Counted from the stretch's first letter, positions 45,301 through 53,997 are shown. The stretch: 64,000 nt of DNA from Clostridiales bacterium (GCA_015055965.1 SVHG01000001.1:62001-126000); one strand, 5' to 3'. Numbers and translations are program-made. The notes: a model not told the origin generated them from the sequence alone.

Positions 45301-46551
45301 ATGAAAAGACTTTTTTTACTTTTATTTATATTGCTCTTTACTTCTTTAACGGCGTTTGCCTGCAACTGCAAAGAAGAACAAAGCGCTAAAGACTTTGTAA
45401 ACGCAAACGATTACGGCGTTTTAACCACTAACTGTGGGGAGATAAACAGTCAAAACCTGCAAGCACTTTTAGATTCCTTATCTAATGAAGGAGGAAGGGT
45501 TTATATACCCGCGGGCAAATACGAGTTCGCTTCTAACGGAAGCCAAACGATTGGTAACCATTGTATTAAAATGCCTTCTAACGTGAGTATTTTTGGCGAT
45601 AAAGATAAAACCGTTTTAATGCCTGCCGGTGAATCTATCTACGGGCTGGATATGTTTTACTTTAACGATTATCTTGATATAAATACCCCTAATTACCTTG
45701 AAAACTGCACCTTTGAAAACTTCGTAATAGACGGCGCTAACACTTCACTTGTAACCTATACATCTGCAGGCAAAGGCTTTATGTTTAACCTTTTTAAAAA
45801 CTGCCATTGGAAAAACGTAACCGTTAAAAATACGGATGCAACCGGCTTTGGCGTGGACTGCCCTATTGATAGCACTATTACTAACTGCGTTGCAATTAAC
45901 TGCGGTAAGGCTGGCGTAAATAACAGTAGCGGGGCTTCCGGGTTTGGCATTGGTTTTGGCTACGCCAACGCAGAAAGCATTACTATTTCTAACTGCATAG
46001 CCCAAAACAACAAAAAATTCGGCTTCTTTTTTGAACATCAAGGTAGATTTAACGGTAAAAAATATTCCGCCACCCAAGGATACGATTTTAAGGTTTTAAA
46101 CTGTGAGGCATCTAACAACCTATACAATTTCGGTGGGATTTTTACCACGAATACTCTTTACGAGAACTGCTCTTCGCAAAATTCCTTTGAATACGGATTC
46201 TATTTTGAAAACTCTGCTAATTCAATTGCTAAAAACTGCTCTTCAACCGGCGATAAAGTTGCTTGCTTTGCAATTACCCAAACGAATACTCATAAGGTTA
46301 ACGATATAAGCTTTGAAAATTGCGTTGGTAACGACTCCCCTTGCGGTGTTAAAATAGTTGCAGAAGGTGGCGCTGTTGTGAATAATAACTGCGTTAAAAA
46401 CTGCGTTTTTACTAATTTAAGCAATTACGCCGTGATTACCGAAGGGAGCATGCAAAGCTTAAGCTTAATAGGTAATAGCTCTAACGTAAGCTTCAACCTT
46501 TTTAACGCTGAAATAGTTTACTTTGAGAATTTACAAAACAGCTGGAATTAG
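45301..46551 (+). CDS. secreted parallel beta-helix protein (pectate-lyase-like fold)
   Basis: The 416-residue protein has a signal peptide (about 1-20) ending AFAC, so it may be lipidated at Cys21. The body begins NANDYGVLTTNCGEINSQNLQALLDSL, the usual start of pectate-lyase-3-type beta-helices, with GGRVYIPAGKYEF at 62. About ten rungs then carry asparagine-ladder and cysteine positions (ENCTFENFVID, FKNCHWKNVTVKN, SKNC and similar). Catalytic Asp or Lys pairs of pectate lyases are not evident, so a polysaccharide-binding or lyase role is only inferred from fold. Single gene with its own promoter and two terminators. Confidence 0.75.
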   Translation: MKRLFLLLFILLFTSLTAFACNCKEEQSAKDFVNANDYGVLTTNCGEINSQNLQALLDSLSNEGGRVYIPAGKYEFASNGSQTIGNHCIKMPSNVSIFGDKDKTVLMPAGESIYGLDMFYFNDYLDINTPNYLENCTFENFVIDGANTSLVTYTSAGKGFMFNLFKNCHWKNVTVKNTDATGFGVDCPIDSTITNCVAINCGKAGVNNSSGASGFGIGFGYANAESITISNCIAQNNKKFGFFFEHQGRFNGKKYSATQGYDFKVLNCEASNNLYNFGGIFTTNTLYENCSSQNSFEYGFYFENSANSIAKNCSSTGDKVACFAITQTNTHKVNDISFENCVGNDSPCGVKIVAEGGAVVNNNCVKNCVFTNLSNYAVITEGSMQSLSLIGNSSNVSFNLFNAEIVYFENLQNSWN

Positions 46552-46611
46552 CTTTAAAAGTACTCTTAATTTTACAAAAAGCAACTAAATAAATGAAAAG
46601 ATTTTATAAAA

Positions 46612-46652
46612 AAGTAGGCTATAGCGCGGTTAATCGCACTTTAGCCTTTTTT
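46612..46652 (+). terminator. terminator of the beta-helix gene with the dispersed motif
   Basis: GGCTA (46617-46621) pairs with TAGCC (46642-46646) between A6 and T6 tracts. The loop holds TAGCGCGGTTAATCGC, the dispersed motif. Confidence 0.75.
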
Positions 46653-46683
46653 GCTGTTTAAAAAAATATTGTTTATAATAAAC

Positions 46684-46726
46684 AAAAAAAGCCTTAGTTA
46701 AAAGATTAATAACTAAGGCTTTTTTG
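46684..46726. terminator. bidirectional terminator between convergent genes
   Basis: AGCCTTAGTT (46690-46699) and AACTAAGGCT (46711-46720), flanked by A and T tracts. Confidence 0.9.
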
Positions 46727-46736
46727 TAAATTTATA

Positions 46737-46919
46737 TTATTTTTTAGAGTTTTGTTTAGAAGCACCGTGATAAGCAAGATTAGAAAAGGCAGCACCTTCC
46801 ATATACTCTTCAGGAGCAGGATTTTCTTCCATTTGCGGATATTGGTTATACCAGCACTCTTCCTGCTTTACCTCTTCTTCCTTTTTACCTTTACTAAAAA
46901 GTTTTTTTAAAAAGCACAT
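46737..46919 (-). CDS. small acidic protein, unknown
   Basis: A 60-residue protein starts at ATG 46919 behind AAGGAG, with a sigma-A promoter upstream. It begins CFLKKLFSKGKK, a short basic amphipathic segment that might touch the membrane, and is then strongly acidic (Glu-rich, one WYNQYP) before a neutral C-terminus. I recognise no family. The start, ribosome site, promoter and terminator make it a real gene. Confidence 0.65.
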   Translation of the reverse strand: MCFLKKLFSKGKKEEEVKQEECWYNQYPQMEENPAPEEYMEGAAFSNLAYHGASKQNSKK

Positions 46920-46957
46920 AATTTTCTCCTTATACAGGTTAATAATTTCATAACAAT

Positions 46958-46986
46958 ATTATACAACGCACGTATGCGCTTGTCAA
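46958..46986 (-). promoter_or_regulatory. sigma-A promoter of the small acidic protein
   Basis: Minus strand TTGACA (46981-46986), 17 bp, TATAAT (46958-46963). Confidence 0.85.
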
Positions 46987-47042
46987 GTAAATTAAACGCA
47001 AAGTAAAATAGGGGTTTTTTTGGTAATTAGCATCAACCGCCC

Positions 47043-47071
47043 TTGAAAAATTCCTTCTTTTGTGATAGAAT
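47043..47071 (+). promoter_or_regulatory. sigma-A promoter of the esterase lipoprotein
   Basis: TTGAAA (47043-47048), 17 bp, TAGAAT (47066-47071), then AGGTG 5 bp before the ATG. Confidence 0.8.
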
Positions 47072-47088
47072 AGAATTGAGGTGAAAAT

Positions 47089-48063
47089 ATGAAATTTTTG
47101 GCGCTTATTTTAACTTTATTACTGCTTTTTGCATCTTGTAATTCCCCAGAAAACAGCTCTATTCCCGAAGGGGAAGAATTAGGGCGCGATTATTATAAAA
47201 TTAATATGAATAACGACTACGTTATAAACGACTGCTTAGAAAGCGTTCCACAAGGTACTGCAGTAAAGGTTATTATGCTTCTTGGTCAAAGTAACGCTAC
47301 GGGCTGTTCGCTTACTTCATATCTTAAGCAAGGCGTTAGCGCAGAAAAATACGCGGAATTTGAAAACGGATATAGCAACGTGTTAATTAATTTTAGCCTT
47401 GATAACCAAAAATATTCTTCAAAGGGCGCGTTTGTTCCGGTTGACCTTTCTTGCGCGGCAGGCAAAGGCTATTTTGGCCCTGAAGTAGGTATGGCAGAGG
47501 TTCTTTCTTCAGCTTTTAAAAATGAAAGAATATTTATTCTTAAATTTTCTATGTCTGGCTTTTCTTTAAACTATCATTGGCTATACGATTACAAGCCATC
47601 TTGGATATACGAATCCTTTAAAATCTTTGCAAACACCTATCTTGGCTATCTTTCTTCTAAGGGCTATTCACCTAGCCTAGACGCTATTTGTTGGATGCAA
47701 GGCGAATCCGACACCACAGATTACAAGGCAAGTAAATATTATAAAAACACTATTTCATTCGTAAATACGTTAAGAAGCGACTTTGCATCTTACGCGCCAA
47801 ATGCGGGCATTTACTTTATTGATGCGGGCATATCTAACAGCCCTTACTGCGAGCCGGCTTACCCGCAAATTAACGAAGCAAAAAAACGCTTTTCTGACGA
47901 CTCACATTTAAACGTTTATTTCCCCACTATAGAGGCAGGATTAACCACCCTTTACGAGCCTGAATCCAACCCGGACCTTGGCCATTACGACGCTTTATCT
48001 GAATTAGCCCTTGGCAGAATGTTTGGCGAAGAATTAGTAAAAATTTATAAAAACAGAGGCTAA
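47089..48063 (+). CDS. SASA-type carbohydrate O-acetylesterase lipoprotein
   Basis: A 324-residue lipoprotein (lipobox near FASC, Cys17) of the sialate O-acetylesterase (SASA, SGNH-like) family. The nucleophile motif is MLLGQSNATG, with the serine in GQSN. WMQGESDTTD holds the conserved Gly-Glu-Ser-Asp block, and the catalytic Asp-x-x-His equivalent appears as PDLGHYDALSELALG. Members remove acetyl groups from sialic acid or plant polysaccharides such as xylan. The cellular location and the beta-helix neighbour suggest glycan work at the surface; the exact substrate is unknown. Promoter and terminators show it to be monocistronic. Confidence 0.82.
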   Translation: MKFLALILTLLLLFASCNSPENSSIPEGEELGRDYYKINMNNDYVINDCLESVPQGTAVKVIMLLGQSNATGCSLTSYLKQGVSAEKYAEFENGYSNVLINFSLDNQKYSSKGAFVPVDLSCAAGKGYFGPEVGMAEVLSSAFKNERIFILKFSMSGFSLNYHWLYDYKPSWIYESFKIFANTYLGYLSSKGYSPSLDAICWMQGESDTTDYKASKYYKNTISFVNTLRSDFASYAPNAGIYFIDAGISNSPYCEPAYPQINEAKKRFSDDSHLNVYFPTIEAGLTTLYEPESNPDLGHYDALSELALGRMFGEELVKIYKNRG

Positions 48064-48077
48064 AACAAACTAAAAAA

Positions 48078-48100
48078 CCACGTTATAGATTGATTATCGC
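48078..48100 (+). repeat. 3'-end motif copy (after esterase gene)
   Basis: Starts 15 bp after the stop codon, sense orientation, with CGTTATAGATTGATTATCGC; no stem in this copy. Confidence 0.5.
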
Positions 48101-48150
48101 ATACTTCACTTAAAAAAGGATTAACCTTATTTAAAACTAAAAAAAAAACA

Positions 48151-48180
48151 AACCACCACTTTAAAGATGGTGGTTTTTCT
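48151..48180 (+). terminator. terminator of the esterase lipoprotein gene
   Basis: AACCACCA (48151-48158), loop, TGGTGGTT (48168-48175), then TTTCTTT. Confidence 0.85.
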
Positions 48181-48189
48181 TTACATCAA

Positions 48190-48226
48190 AAAGACCTTGT
48201 AGAATTTTCTACAAGGTCTTTCTTTT
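48190..48226 (-). terminator. terminator of the XRE regulator
   Basis: AAAGACCTTGTAGA (48190-48203), loop ATTT, TCTACAAGGTCTTT (48208-48221): a strong bidirectional hairpin. Confidence 0.85.
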
Positions 48227-48256
48227 TTATTATAATAATTAAAAACCTTATCACGA

Positions 48257-48490
48257 TTAATCTTCTATTTCATCAAATAACGTATCGTCAAAAAATTCTT
48301 TGAGCGATATACCCAAAGTTGCAACAATTTGATAGATTGTATCGAGTTTTACTGTTTTATATTTACCGTCAACAGTAACTGAAATTGTAGAACGAGGAAT
48401 ACCACCATTTTTGTATAACTGATATTGAGTCATATTGCGTTCTGCGAGTAAATTTTCCACCCTCTTACCTACTGCTTCAGATAATTTCAT
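48257..48490 (-). CDS. XRE-family regulator divergent from the SLOG gene
   Basis: A 77-residue HTH protein starts at ATG 48490 behind AAGGAG; an upstream in-frame start at 48526 lies in the operator region. The helix-turn-helix is RVENLLAERNMTQYQLYKNGG then IPRSTISVTVDG, with a short acidic tail DTLFDEIED. DNA-binding and dimer interface are the only functions visible. The shared control region with the SLOG gene has three CAATAAAC-type boxes, so it is probably autoregulated and represses the divergent gene. Confidence 0.82.
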   Translation of the reverse strand: MKLSEAVGKRVENLLAERNMTQYQLYKNGGIPRSTISVTVDGKYKTVKLDTIYQIVATLGISLKEFFDDTLFDEIED

Positions 48491-48510
48491 AATAGTCTCC
48501 TTGCGTTTAC

Positions 48511-48606
48511 CACAATAAACGTTCATTGCAATAATTATAGTTTGTGCAATTAAATTTTTAGTTTATTGCACTGAACGCTTTTCAAATATGGTTTATTGTG
48601 ATAAAC
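48511..48606. promoter_or_regulatory. shared operator region of XRE and SLOG genes
   Basis: Box 1 CACAATAAACGTTCATTG (48511-48528) is an imperfect palindrome. Box 2 is GTTTATTGCACTGAACG (48561-48577), an inverted partner of the CGTTCATTGCAATAA part of box 1. Box 3 is GTTTATTGTGATAAAC (48591-48606), a near-perfect palindrome. All three carry CAATAAAC in one orientation or the other. Confidence 0.65.
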
Positions 48607-48627
48607 TATTATATGAGGGTGATTATT

Positions 48628-49071
48628 ATGATTATTACTTTTTGTGGGCATTCGCAAGTAATTTTTACAGATGAAGAAAAATCAGTATTACGAAATATTC
48701 TCGTTGGCGAGATAATAAAAAATCCCACCTGTAAGTTTTACTTAGGTGGGTATGGTGATTTTGATAGTTTGTGTTTACGAACTTTAAGAGAACTGAAAAA
48801 AGAATTTCAAGATCTTGAACTTATATTTATAACACCCTATCTTGATAAAAATTATTCTAAATTAGAGTTTGCTAAATATCATTATGACGACGTTATTTTC
48901 CCTCCTATTGAAAGTGTTCCACGTAAGTTTGCAATCTTAAAAAGAAATGAGTGGATGGTTGAACAAGCTGACCTTGTTATTGCCTACGTTAAATATTCTT
49001 GGGGTGGAGCTGCTAAAGCTTTAGAATATGCCAAACGGAAAAAGAAACGTATTATAAACATTGCAAAATAA
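48628..49071 (+). CDS. SLOG-fold protein (YspA/DprA-like nucleotide-binding domain)
   Basis: The 147-residue protein starts at ATG 48628 behind GAGGGTG. The Rossmann-like SLOG pattern is clear: MIITFCGHSQ at the N-terminus, FYLGGYGDFD with a GG motif, LIFITPYL, the catalytic-type RNEWMVEQADLVIAYV, and YSWGGAAKALEYAKRKKKRIINI at the end. SLOG domains bind nucleotides or ADP-ribose derivatives and some cleave them, and this small form is common in gut Firmicutes next to HTH regulators. Its ligand is unknown. No partner effector is adjacent, so a defence role is not shown. Confidence 0.72.
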   Translation: MIITFCGHSQVIFTDEEKSVLRNILVGEIIKNPTCKFYLGGYGDFDSLCLRTLRELKKEFQDLELIFITPYLDKNYSKLEFAKYHYDDVIFPPIESVPRKFAILKRNEWMVEQADLVIAYVKYSWGGAAKALEYAKRKKKRIINIAK

Positions 49072-49077
49072 ACATAT

Positions 49078-49118
49078 AAAAAGCCGTTTTGAATTTTTGT
49101 TTTAAAAGGGCTTTTATT
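49078..49118 (+). terminator. terminator of the SLOG gene
   Basis: AAAAGCC (49079-49085) pairs with GGCTTTT (49109-49115); loop about 23 nt, T-rich exit. Confidence 0.6.
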
Positions 49119-49133
49119 TACGCTAAAGCGCCA

Positions 49134-49168
49134 AAAAAAGTAGTCACTCTCCGAGAAGAATGACTACT
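49134..49168 (-). terminator. terminator of ppdK
   Basis: On the minus strand AGTAGTCA (49168-49161) pairs with TGACTACT (49146-49139), then seven T. It lies about 55 bp past the ppdK stop. Confidence 0.85.
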
Positions 49169-49223
49169 AAAACCTTATTTTTTAATTAAAAATTGAATTT
49201 TGACCGCTTTTCGGTGCTAATTC

Positions 49224-51851
49224 TTAGCCCCTAGGATTACGGATATTAGCTTGTGCAGCAGCTAATCTTGCGATGGGTACTCTGAAGGGTGAGCATGATA
49301 CGTAAGTTAAGCCTGCAGCGTGGCAGAATTCTACTGAGTAGGGATCGCCACCGTGTTCGCCACAAATACCAATGTGCATTTCAGGACGAACCTTCTTACC
49401 AAGTAAAACAGACATTTCGATAAGCTTACCAACGCCGTCGCGGTCTAATTTTGCGAAGGGATCAAATTCGTAAATCTTCTTATCGTAGTAGTGTTCTAAG
49501 AACTTACCAGCGTCGTCACGAGAGAAGCCGAAGGTCATTTGAGTTAAGTCGTTAGTACCGAAGCAGAAGAATTCAGCTTCTTCAGCAATCTTATCTGCCA
49601 TAAGCGCTGCTCTGGGAATTTCTATCATAGTACCAACTTCGTAAGTTAAGTCTGACTTTGCGTTTGCGATTTCTTCGTTTGCAACTGCTACTACGATATC
49701 CTTAACGAACTTAAGCTCCTTAACCTCGCCTACTAGAGGAATCATAATTTCGGGAACTAAATTCCAATCGGGATGAGCCTTCTTAACGTTGATTGCGGCG
49801 CGAATAACCGCTCTGGTTTGCATCTTAGCAATTTCAGGATAGGTTACGGTTAAACGACATCCACGGTGACCCATCATGGGGTTGAATTCGTGAAGTGATG
49901 CGATAATTTCTTTAATTCTGGAAACGGGCTTACCTTGAGCCTTTGCTAAAGCTTCAATATCGGCTTCTTCGGTGGGAACGAATTCGTGTAGAGGAGGATC
50001 TAGGAAACGAATGGTTACAGGGTTGCCTTCAAGAGCCTCGTAAATCTTTTCAAAGTCACCTTGTTGCATGGGAAGAATCTTTGCAAGAGCAGCTTCTCTT
50101 TCTGCAACGGTATCTGAACAAATCATTTCACGGATTGCTGAAATTCTGTCCCCTTCAAAGAACATGTGCTCCGTTCTGCAAAGACCAATACCTTCTGCGC
50201 CAAGCTCGCGAGCGCGCTTTGCATCAGCGGGAGTATCAGCGTTCGTTCTAACCTTTAACGCTCTAAATTTATCTGCTAAAGCCATTATTCTGCCGAATTC
50301 GTTAGCAATCGTTGCGGGAACGGTGGGAACTAATCCGTCGTAAATAAAGCCGGTTGAACCGTCAATAGAAATGGTGTCGCCTTCGTGATAGGTCTTACCT
50401 GCTAAGGTGAAACGCTTATTTGCTTCATCCATAGAAATAGCGTCACAACCTGATACGCAACAAGTACCCATACCTCTTGCAACAACCGCTGCGTGTGAGG
50501 TCATACCGCCACGAACGGTTAGAATACCTTGAGCTGCCTTCATACCTTCGATATCTTCAGGTGAAGTTTCTAAACGAACTAGAACAACCTTCTTACCTGC
50601 TGCATTCCACGCCTTTGCATCTTCTGCGGTGAATACGATTTGACCTGCAGCTGCTCCGGGTGAAGCTGCTAACGCTCTTGCAACGGGTTCGGTTTGCTTT
50701 AACGCCTTACTATCAAATTGGAGGTGAAGAAGAGTATCTAAGTTTCTGGGATCGATCATTAGAACTGCTTCTTGTTCAGAAATCATGCCTTCGTCTACTA
50801 AATCGCAAGCGATCTTTAATGCAGCTTGAGCAGTTCTCTTACCGTTACGGGTTTGAAGCATGAATAACTTCTTATCTTCAATGGTAAATTCCATATCTTG
50901 CATATCTCTGTAGTGGTTTTCTAAGATATTGCAGATGTTTTGGAACTGTTCGAATACTTCAGGCATAACCTTTGCCATTTCAGCTATCTTTTGGGGAGTT
51001 CTTACGCCTGCTACAACGTCTTCGCCCTGTGCGTTCATAAGGAATTCACCCATAAGCTTCTTTTCGCCGGTTGCAGGGTCACGGGTAAATGCAACACCCG
51101 TACCAGAGGTTTCGCCCATGTTACCGAATACCATCATTTGAACGTTTACTGCAGTACCCCAGCTGTAAGGAATGTCGTTATCTCTGCGGTATACGTTTGC
51201 TCTGGGGTTATCCCATGAACGGAATACTGCTTCGATTGCACCGAATAACTGTTCCTTAGGATCGGTGGGGAAATCACTACCGATTTTGCTCTTATATTCT
51301 GCCTTGAATTGATTTGCTAATTCCTTTAAATCTTCTGCAGTAAGATCTACGTCTAAGGTTACGCCCTTAGCCTTCTTCATTTCGTCAATTAACGCTTCGA
51401 AGTACTTCTTACCTACTTCCATAACTACGTCTGAGTACATTTGAATAAATCTTCTGTAGCAGTCCCAAGCCCATCTGGGATTACCGGACTTTGCAGAAAG
51501 AACTTCAACTACTTCTTCGTTTAGACCAAGGTTCAATATGGTATCCATCATACCGGGCATTGACGCTCTTGCGCCTGAACGAACTGATACTAGTAAGGGA
51601 TTGGTCTTATCGCCAAACTTCTTACCGGTGATTTCTTCCAGTTTGTCTATGTTTGCCATGATTTCAGCTTGAATATCAGCGTTGATCTTCTTGCCGTCTT
51701 CATAGTACTTGGTGCAGGCTTCGGTAGAAATGGTAAAGCCCTGAGGTACGGGTAAACCAAGACTGGTCATTTCAGCTAGGTTTGCGCCCTTTCCGCCAAG
51801 GATTTCACGCATTTTGCCGTTTCCTTCTCTAAACTGGTAAACGTATTTCAT
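49224..51851 (-). CDS. ppdK: pyruvate, phosphate dikinase
   Basis: The enzyme interconverts pyruvate, ATP and Pi with PEP, AMP and PPi, and in anaerobes often replaces pyruvate kinase in PPi-based glycolysis. The 875 residues match the family exactly. The N-terminal ATP-grasp domain (GGKGANLAEMTSLGLPVP, then SVRSGARASMPGMMDTILN) is followed by the phosphohistidine domain GGMTSHAAVVARGMGTCCVSG with the catalytic His. The C-terminal PEP-binding barrel has EIPRAALMADKIA and CGEHGGDP with the catalytic Cys. AGGAGG is 8 bp upstream. It is a single-gene unit with a leader of about 145 nt. Confidence 0.97.
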   Translation of the reverse strand: MKYVYQFREGNGKMREILGGKGANLAEMTSLGLPVPQGFTISTEACTKYYEDGKKINADIQAEIMANIDKLEEITGKKFGDKTNPLLVSVRSGARASMPGMMDTILNLGLNEEVVEVLSAKSGNPRWAWDCYRRFIQMYSDVVMEVGKKYFEALIDEMKKAKGVTLDVDLTAEDLKELANQFKAEYKSKIGSDFPTDPKEQLFGAIEAVFRSWDNPRANVYRRDNDIPYSWGTAVNVQMMVFGNMGETSGTGVAFTRDPATGEKKLMGEFLMNAQGEDVVAGVRTPQKIAEMAKVMPEVFEQFQNICNILENHYRDMQDMEFTIEDKKLFMLQTRNGKRTAQAALKIACDLVDEGMISEQEAVLMIDPRNLDTLLHLQFDSKALKQTEPVARALAASPGAAAGQIVFTAEDAKAWNAAGKKVVLVRLETSPEDIEGMKAAQGILTVRGGMTSHAAVVARGMGTCCVSGCDAISMDEANKRFTLAGKTYHEGDTISIDGSTGFIYDGLVPTVPATIANEFGRIMALADKFRALKVRTNADTPADAKRARELGAEGIGLCRTEHMFFEGDRISAIREMICSDTVAEREAALAKILPMQQGDFEKIYEALEGNPVTIRFLDPPLHEFVPTEEADIEALAKAQGKPVSRIKEIIASLHEFNPMMGHRGCRLTVTYPEIAKMQTRAVIRAAINVKKAHPDWNLVPEIMIPLVGEVKELKFVKDIVVAVANEEIANAKSDLTYEVGTMIEIPRAALMADKIAEEAEFFCFGTNDLTQMTFGFSRDDAGKFLEHYYDKKIYEFDPFAKLDRDGVGKLIEMSVLLGKKVRPEMHIGICGEHGGDPYSVEFCHAAGLTYVSCSPFRVPIARLAAAQANIRNPRG

Positions 51852-52005
51852 ATTATCCTCCTGACAGCGATTTTATCGCCTTTATAAATTACTGATTTTC
51901 TTGTGGGAATACCCTTTTATACGTAAAAGAGCTTTCCCATTTTTTACACCTTTTAAAGCAAAAAAAAGCGCACGAAAAATATGCGCCCTGCATTAAGGCT
52001 TATTT

Positions 52006-52034
52006 ATTGTACAATAAATACGGTTATTTTGCAA
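52006..52034 (-). promoter_or_regulatory. sigma-A promoter of ppdK
   Basis: Minus strand TTGCAA (52029-52034), 17 bp, TACAAT (52006-52011). Confidence 0.75.
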
Positions 52035-52185
52035 TTATTTTTAACCCATTTTGCACAAAAAGATACTTTTTTTGTTGTAATTTACGCAAAAAATTTACCA
52101 AAAAAATATTTTTTAGCCTTTTACACCTCTTATTACGTAACACTTTCCCGATATGAGTGCGCAAGTATTATACGTAACCGACGTA

Positions 52186-52376
52186 AAAACGCAGTTTTTG
52201 TGACAAATGCAAAGTGGATGATGAGTAAAAAGAATTTTAGAATAAGCGTAGCGATAAAACGTTTAAATACGAGTAAGAGAAAAAAACTGCGGATTTAGCA
52301 AGAAATTGTACTTGCCGTACATGACCAAAGGCAAGCGCAAGACTTCACCGCTATAACGAAGCATATAAGGTTTATT
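52186..52376 (-). repeat. repeat module related to the 7330-7633 module
   Basis: Segments 52196-52300 and 7420-7515 align with many shared stretches (AAAAAACTGCGGATTTAGCA and others). GTACATGACC with a following GGCAAGCGCAAG block also occurs at 7706 and 60403. The right end reads GGTTTATT, then GTA, then the 124-bp element. A matching left end is not evident. Confidence 0.6.
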
Positions 52377-52379
52377 GTA

Positions 52380-52503
52380 AATAAGCACTAGATACAAGCA
52401 AGAGCAGGCGTTTTAGTTTTGAGCGCAGGGAGCGACCTTGTTGGTCGCAGGAATGTGAGCAAAACTAAAAGAACAAACTATTGCGCAGTATATAGGGCTT
52501 ATT
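52380..52503 (-). repeat. 124-bp palindromic element, copy 2
   Basis: Same length as copy 1; differences are limited to a few bases, for example near the right end (GCGCAG). Its right end contains the rRNA-methyltransferase gene's stop codon (52499-52501). Confidence 0.85.
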
Positions 52504-53623
52504 TTTTGGGGGGGTTGCCCAACACACTATACAAACAACACTCTATCGGTCCGTTATAAAGCTTTCTCTTTTTATCGGCGCGTTTACCGAATAATCTTTC
52601 AAAATCTGTAACGGGGGTAAGGGTGTAGGCGCTCCAATCGGTTAGGCGTGAATAAACCTTGCCGTAATCCTTCATAAGCTTTTCTATTTCCTGCCTATCG
52701 GAAAGTCTTTCGCCGTAAGGGGGATTGGTTATAATTACGCCGTACTTTTTAGATGACGAGAAATCGCGCATGTCTGCCTTTTGAAAATGAATATATTCTT
52801 CTACCCCGGCAATTTTCGCGTGCTTTCTTGCAAGCATTAATTGACGCTCGTCTATATCGAAGGCGGAAAGTCTTATAGGATTATTTTTAATATTTTGCAT
52901 TCCCTCTTTTTTGATTTCATCAAAAATAGCGCGGTCAAACTTAGTCCAATGCAAAAAGTCAAAATCACGCATACTGCCCGCCGGTATTTGCTGGGCCTTT
53001 AACGCCGCTTCTATTGCAAAGGTACCGCTACCGCAAAATAGGTCTGCAAAAGGTCTTGTGTAATTCCAAACGGTTAGGTTGATAATTGCAGCAGCCAAGG
53101 TTTCTTTTAAGGGAGCTTCGCCAACCAACGCTCTATATCCTCTGCGGTGAAGCCCGCTACCCGAAGTATCTAGTAATATGGAAGCGTAGTCCTTCACGAT
53201 TGCAACCTCTACCCTGTAACGCTCGCCGTTTTCTAGCAAAACTTTACCCTTGGATAGCCTGTTAACTATCGCCTTTTTGGTTATGCTTTGAGTAACGGAT
53301 ATTGCGTGAATATGACTGTCTACACACTTTGCAACAATGTCGAACTTGCCGTTAATGGACGTATAGGCCTGCCAATCTATTTCTGAAACACCGTCGTAAA
53401 GCTCATCAAAATTACTCGCCTTAAAGGATGCAAGCTCTATATAAACTCTGTTAGCCGTGCGTAAATAAAGGTTGCATTTTGCAACGTCTGCTATATCCCC
53501 TTCAAAGTAAACTCTTCCGCCGATTGCAGGTAAATCGCCGTAGCCTAATTTATATAATTCTCTTTTTAAAACCGCTTCACAGCCGGAAGCGCAAGAAATG
53601 CAAATTTTCATAATTTTTAGCAT
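52499..53623 (-). CDS. 23S rRNA guanine-N2 methyltransferase-like protein with THUMP domain (RlmL/YpsC type)
   Basis: A 374-residue RNA methyltransferase with an N-terminal ferredoxin-like and THUMP region (ISCASGCEAVLKREL, FDIVAKCVDSHIHAISVTQS), then a Rossmann fold: PFADLFCGSGTFAIEAAL (SAM motif I), FDIDERQL and the active-site NPPYGERL. The order THUMP then NPPY fits the RlmL N-terminal half or YpsC, which modify G2445-like guanines. The start may be ATG 53623 (overlapping the yraN stop in ATGCTAA) or 53611. Its last codon pair and stop lie in the 124-bp element. It ends the translation operon. Confidence 0.85.
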   Translation of the reverse strand: MLKIMKICISCASGCEAVLKRELYKLGYGDLPAIGGRVYFEGDIADVAKCNLYLRTANRVYIELASFKASNFDELYDGVSEIDWQAYTSINGKFDIVAKCVDSHIHAISVTQSITKKAIVNRLSKGKVLLENGERYRVEVAIVKDYASILLDTSGSGLHRRGYRALVGEAPLKETLAAAIINLTVWNYTRPFADLFCGSGTFAIEAALKAQQIPAGSMRDFDFLHWTKFDRAIFDEIKKEGMQNIKNNPIRLSAFDIDERQLMLARKHAKIAGVEEYIHFQKADMRDFSSSKKYGVIITNPPYGERLSDRQEIEKLMKDYGKVYSRLTDWSAYTLTPVTDFERLFGKRADKKRKLYNGPIECCLYSVLGNPPKK

Positions 53624-53997
53624 ACGTCATCAGCAAAAAACGCCGACTCTATATGATTTATCTCTCCGTTTAAAATCTCTACCACGTCAAAACGAACGGG
53701 TTTTTCGCGGTATTCCTTTTTTACCATTAAATACTCTTTAGCAAGCAATACGTACTTTCTTTGTTTATGATAGTCAACCGCATCACCGGGGTTGCCGTAC
53801 GCCATGCTAGAGCGCGTTTTAACCTCTATAAATACTAATAAGTCGCCGTATAGCGCGATTAAATCCACTTCGCCAATTTTAGTGGTATAGTTTTTCTCTA
53901 TGATTTTATACCCCTTTTTGCGAAGATATTTACCTGCACTCTTTTCGCCTATTCTGCCCAGAAGTTTTTTATAAAACTGCGTCTGTGTAATTCGCAA
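53617..53997 (-). CDS. YraN family (UPF0102) endonuclease-fold protein
   Basis: The protein has 126 residues, the usual length. The restriction-endonuclease-like core shows the family signature GRIGEKSAGKYLRKKGYKIIEKNY, then GEVDLIALYGDLLVFIEVKTR, with the D-ExK site (Asp, then Glu-x-Lys). It overlaps the rnhB end by 49 bp, more than is usual, but the frame has no later good start before the conserved LLGRIGEKSAG. Its function is unproved; genomic coupling to rnhB is common in Firmicutes. Confidence 0.85.
   Translation of the reverse strand: MRITQTQFYKKLLGRIGEKSAGKYLRKKGYKIIEKNYTTKIGEVDLIALYGDLLVFIEVKTRSSMAYGNPGDAVDYHKQRKYVLLAKEYLMVKKEYREKPVRFDVVEILNGEINHIESAFFADDVC

Larger units (their letters stand above)
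51852..52498. other. intergenic region between ppdK and the translation operon
   Basis: Bases 51852-52034 hold the ppdK leader and promoter. Bases 52186-52498 are repeats (related to the modules at 7330 and 60248, then the 124-bp element). The remaining part is AT-rich. The frame 51981-52298 runs over promoter and repeat and lacks a ribosome site, so it is not annotated. Confidence 0.6.

Noticed and set aside
48241..48262. Twelfth copy of the 3'-end motif
   Set aside because: CTTATCACGATTAATC matches only partly, is in the wrong orientation for its gene and overlaps the coding end of the XRE regulator.
37031..49071. Idea that the SLOG protein at 48628 is the sensor partner of the TIR protein, as in Thoeris
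   Set aside because: They are 9 kb apart with unrelated genes between, have separate promoters, and the TIR protein already has its own STAND and sensor parts.
51981..52298. Plus-strand open frame of 105 residues
   Set aside because: It runs across the ppdK promoter and a repeat module, has no ribosome site and shows no protein-like pattern.
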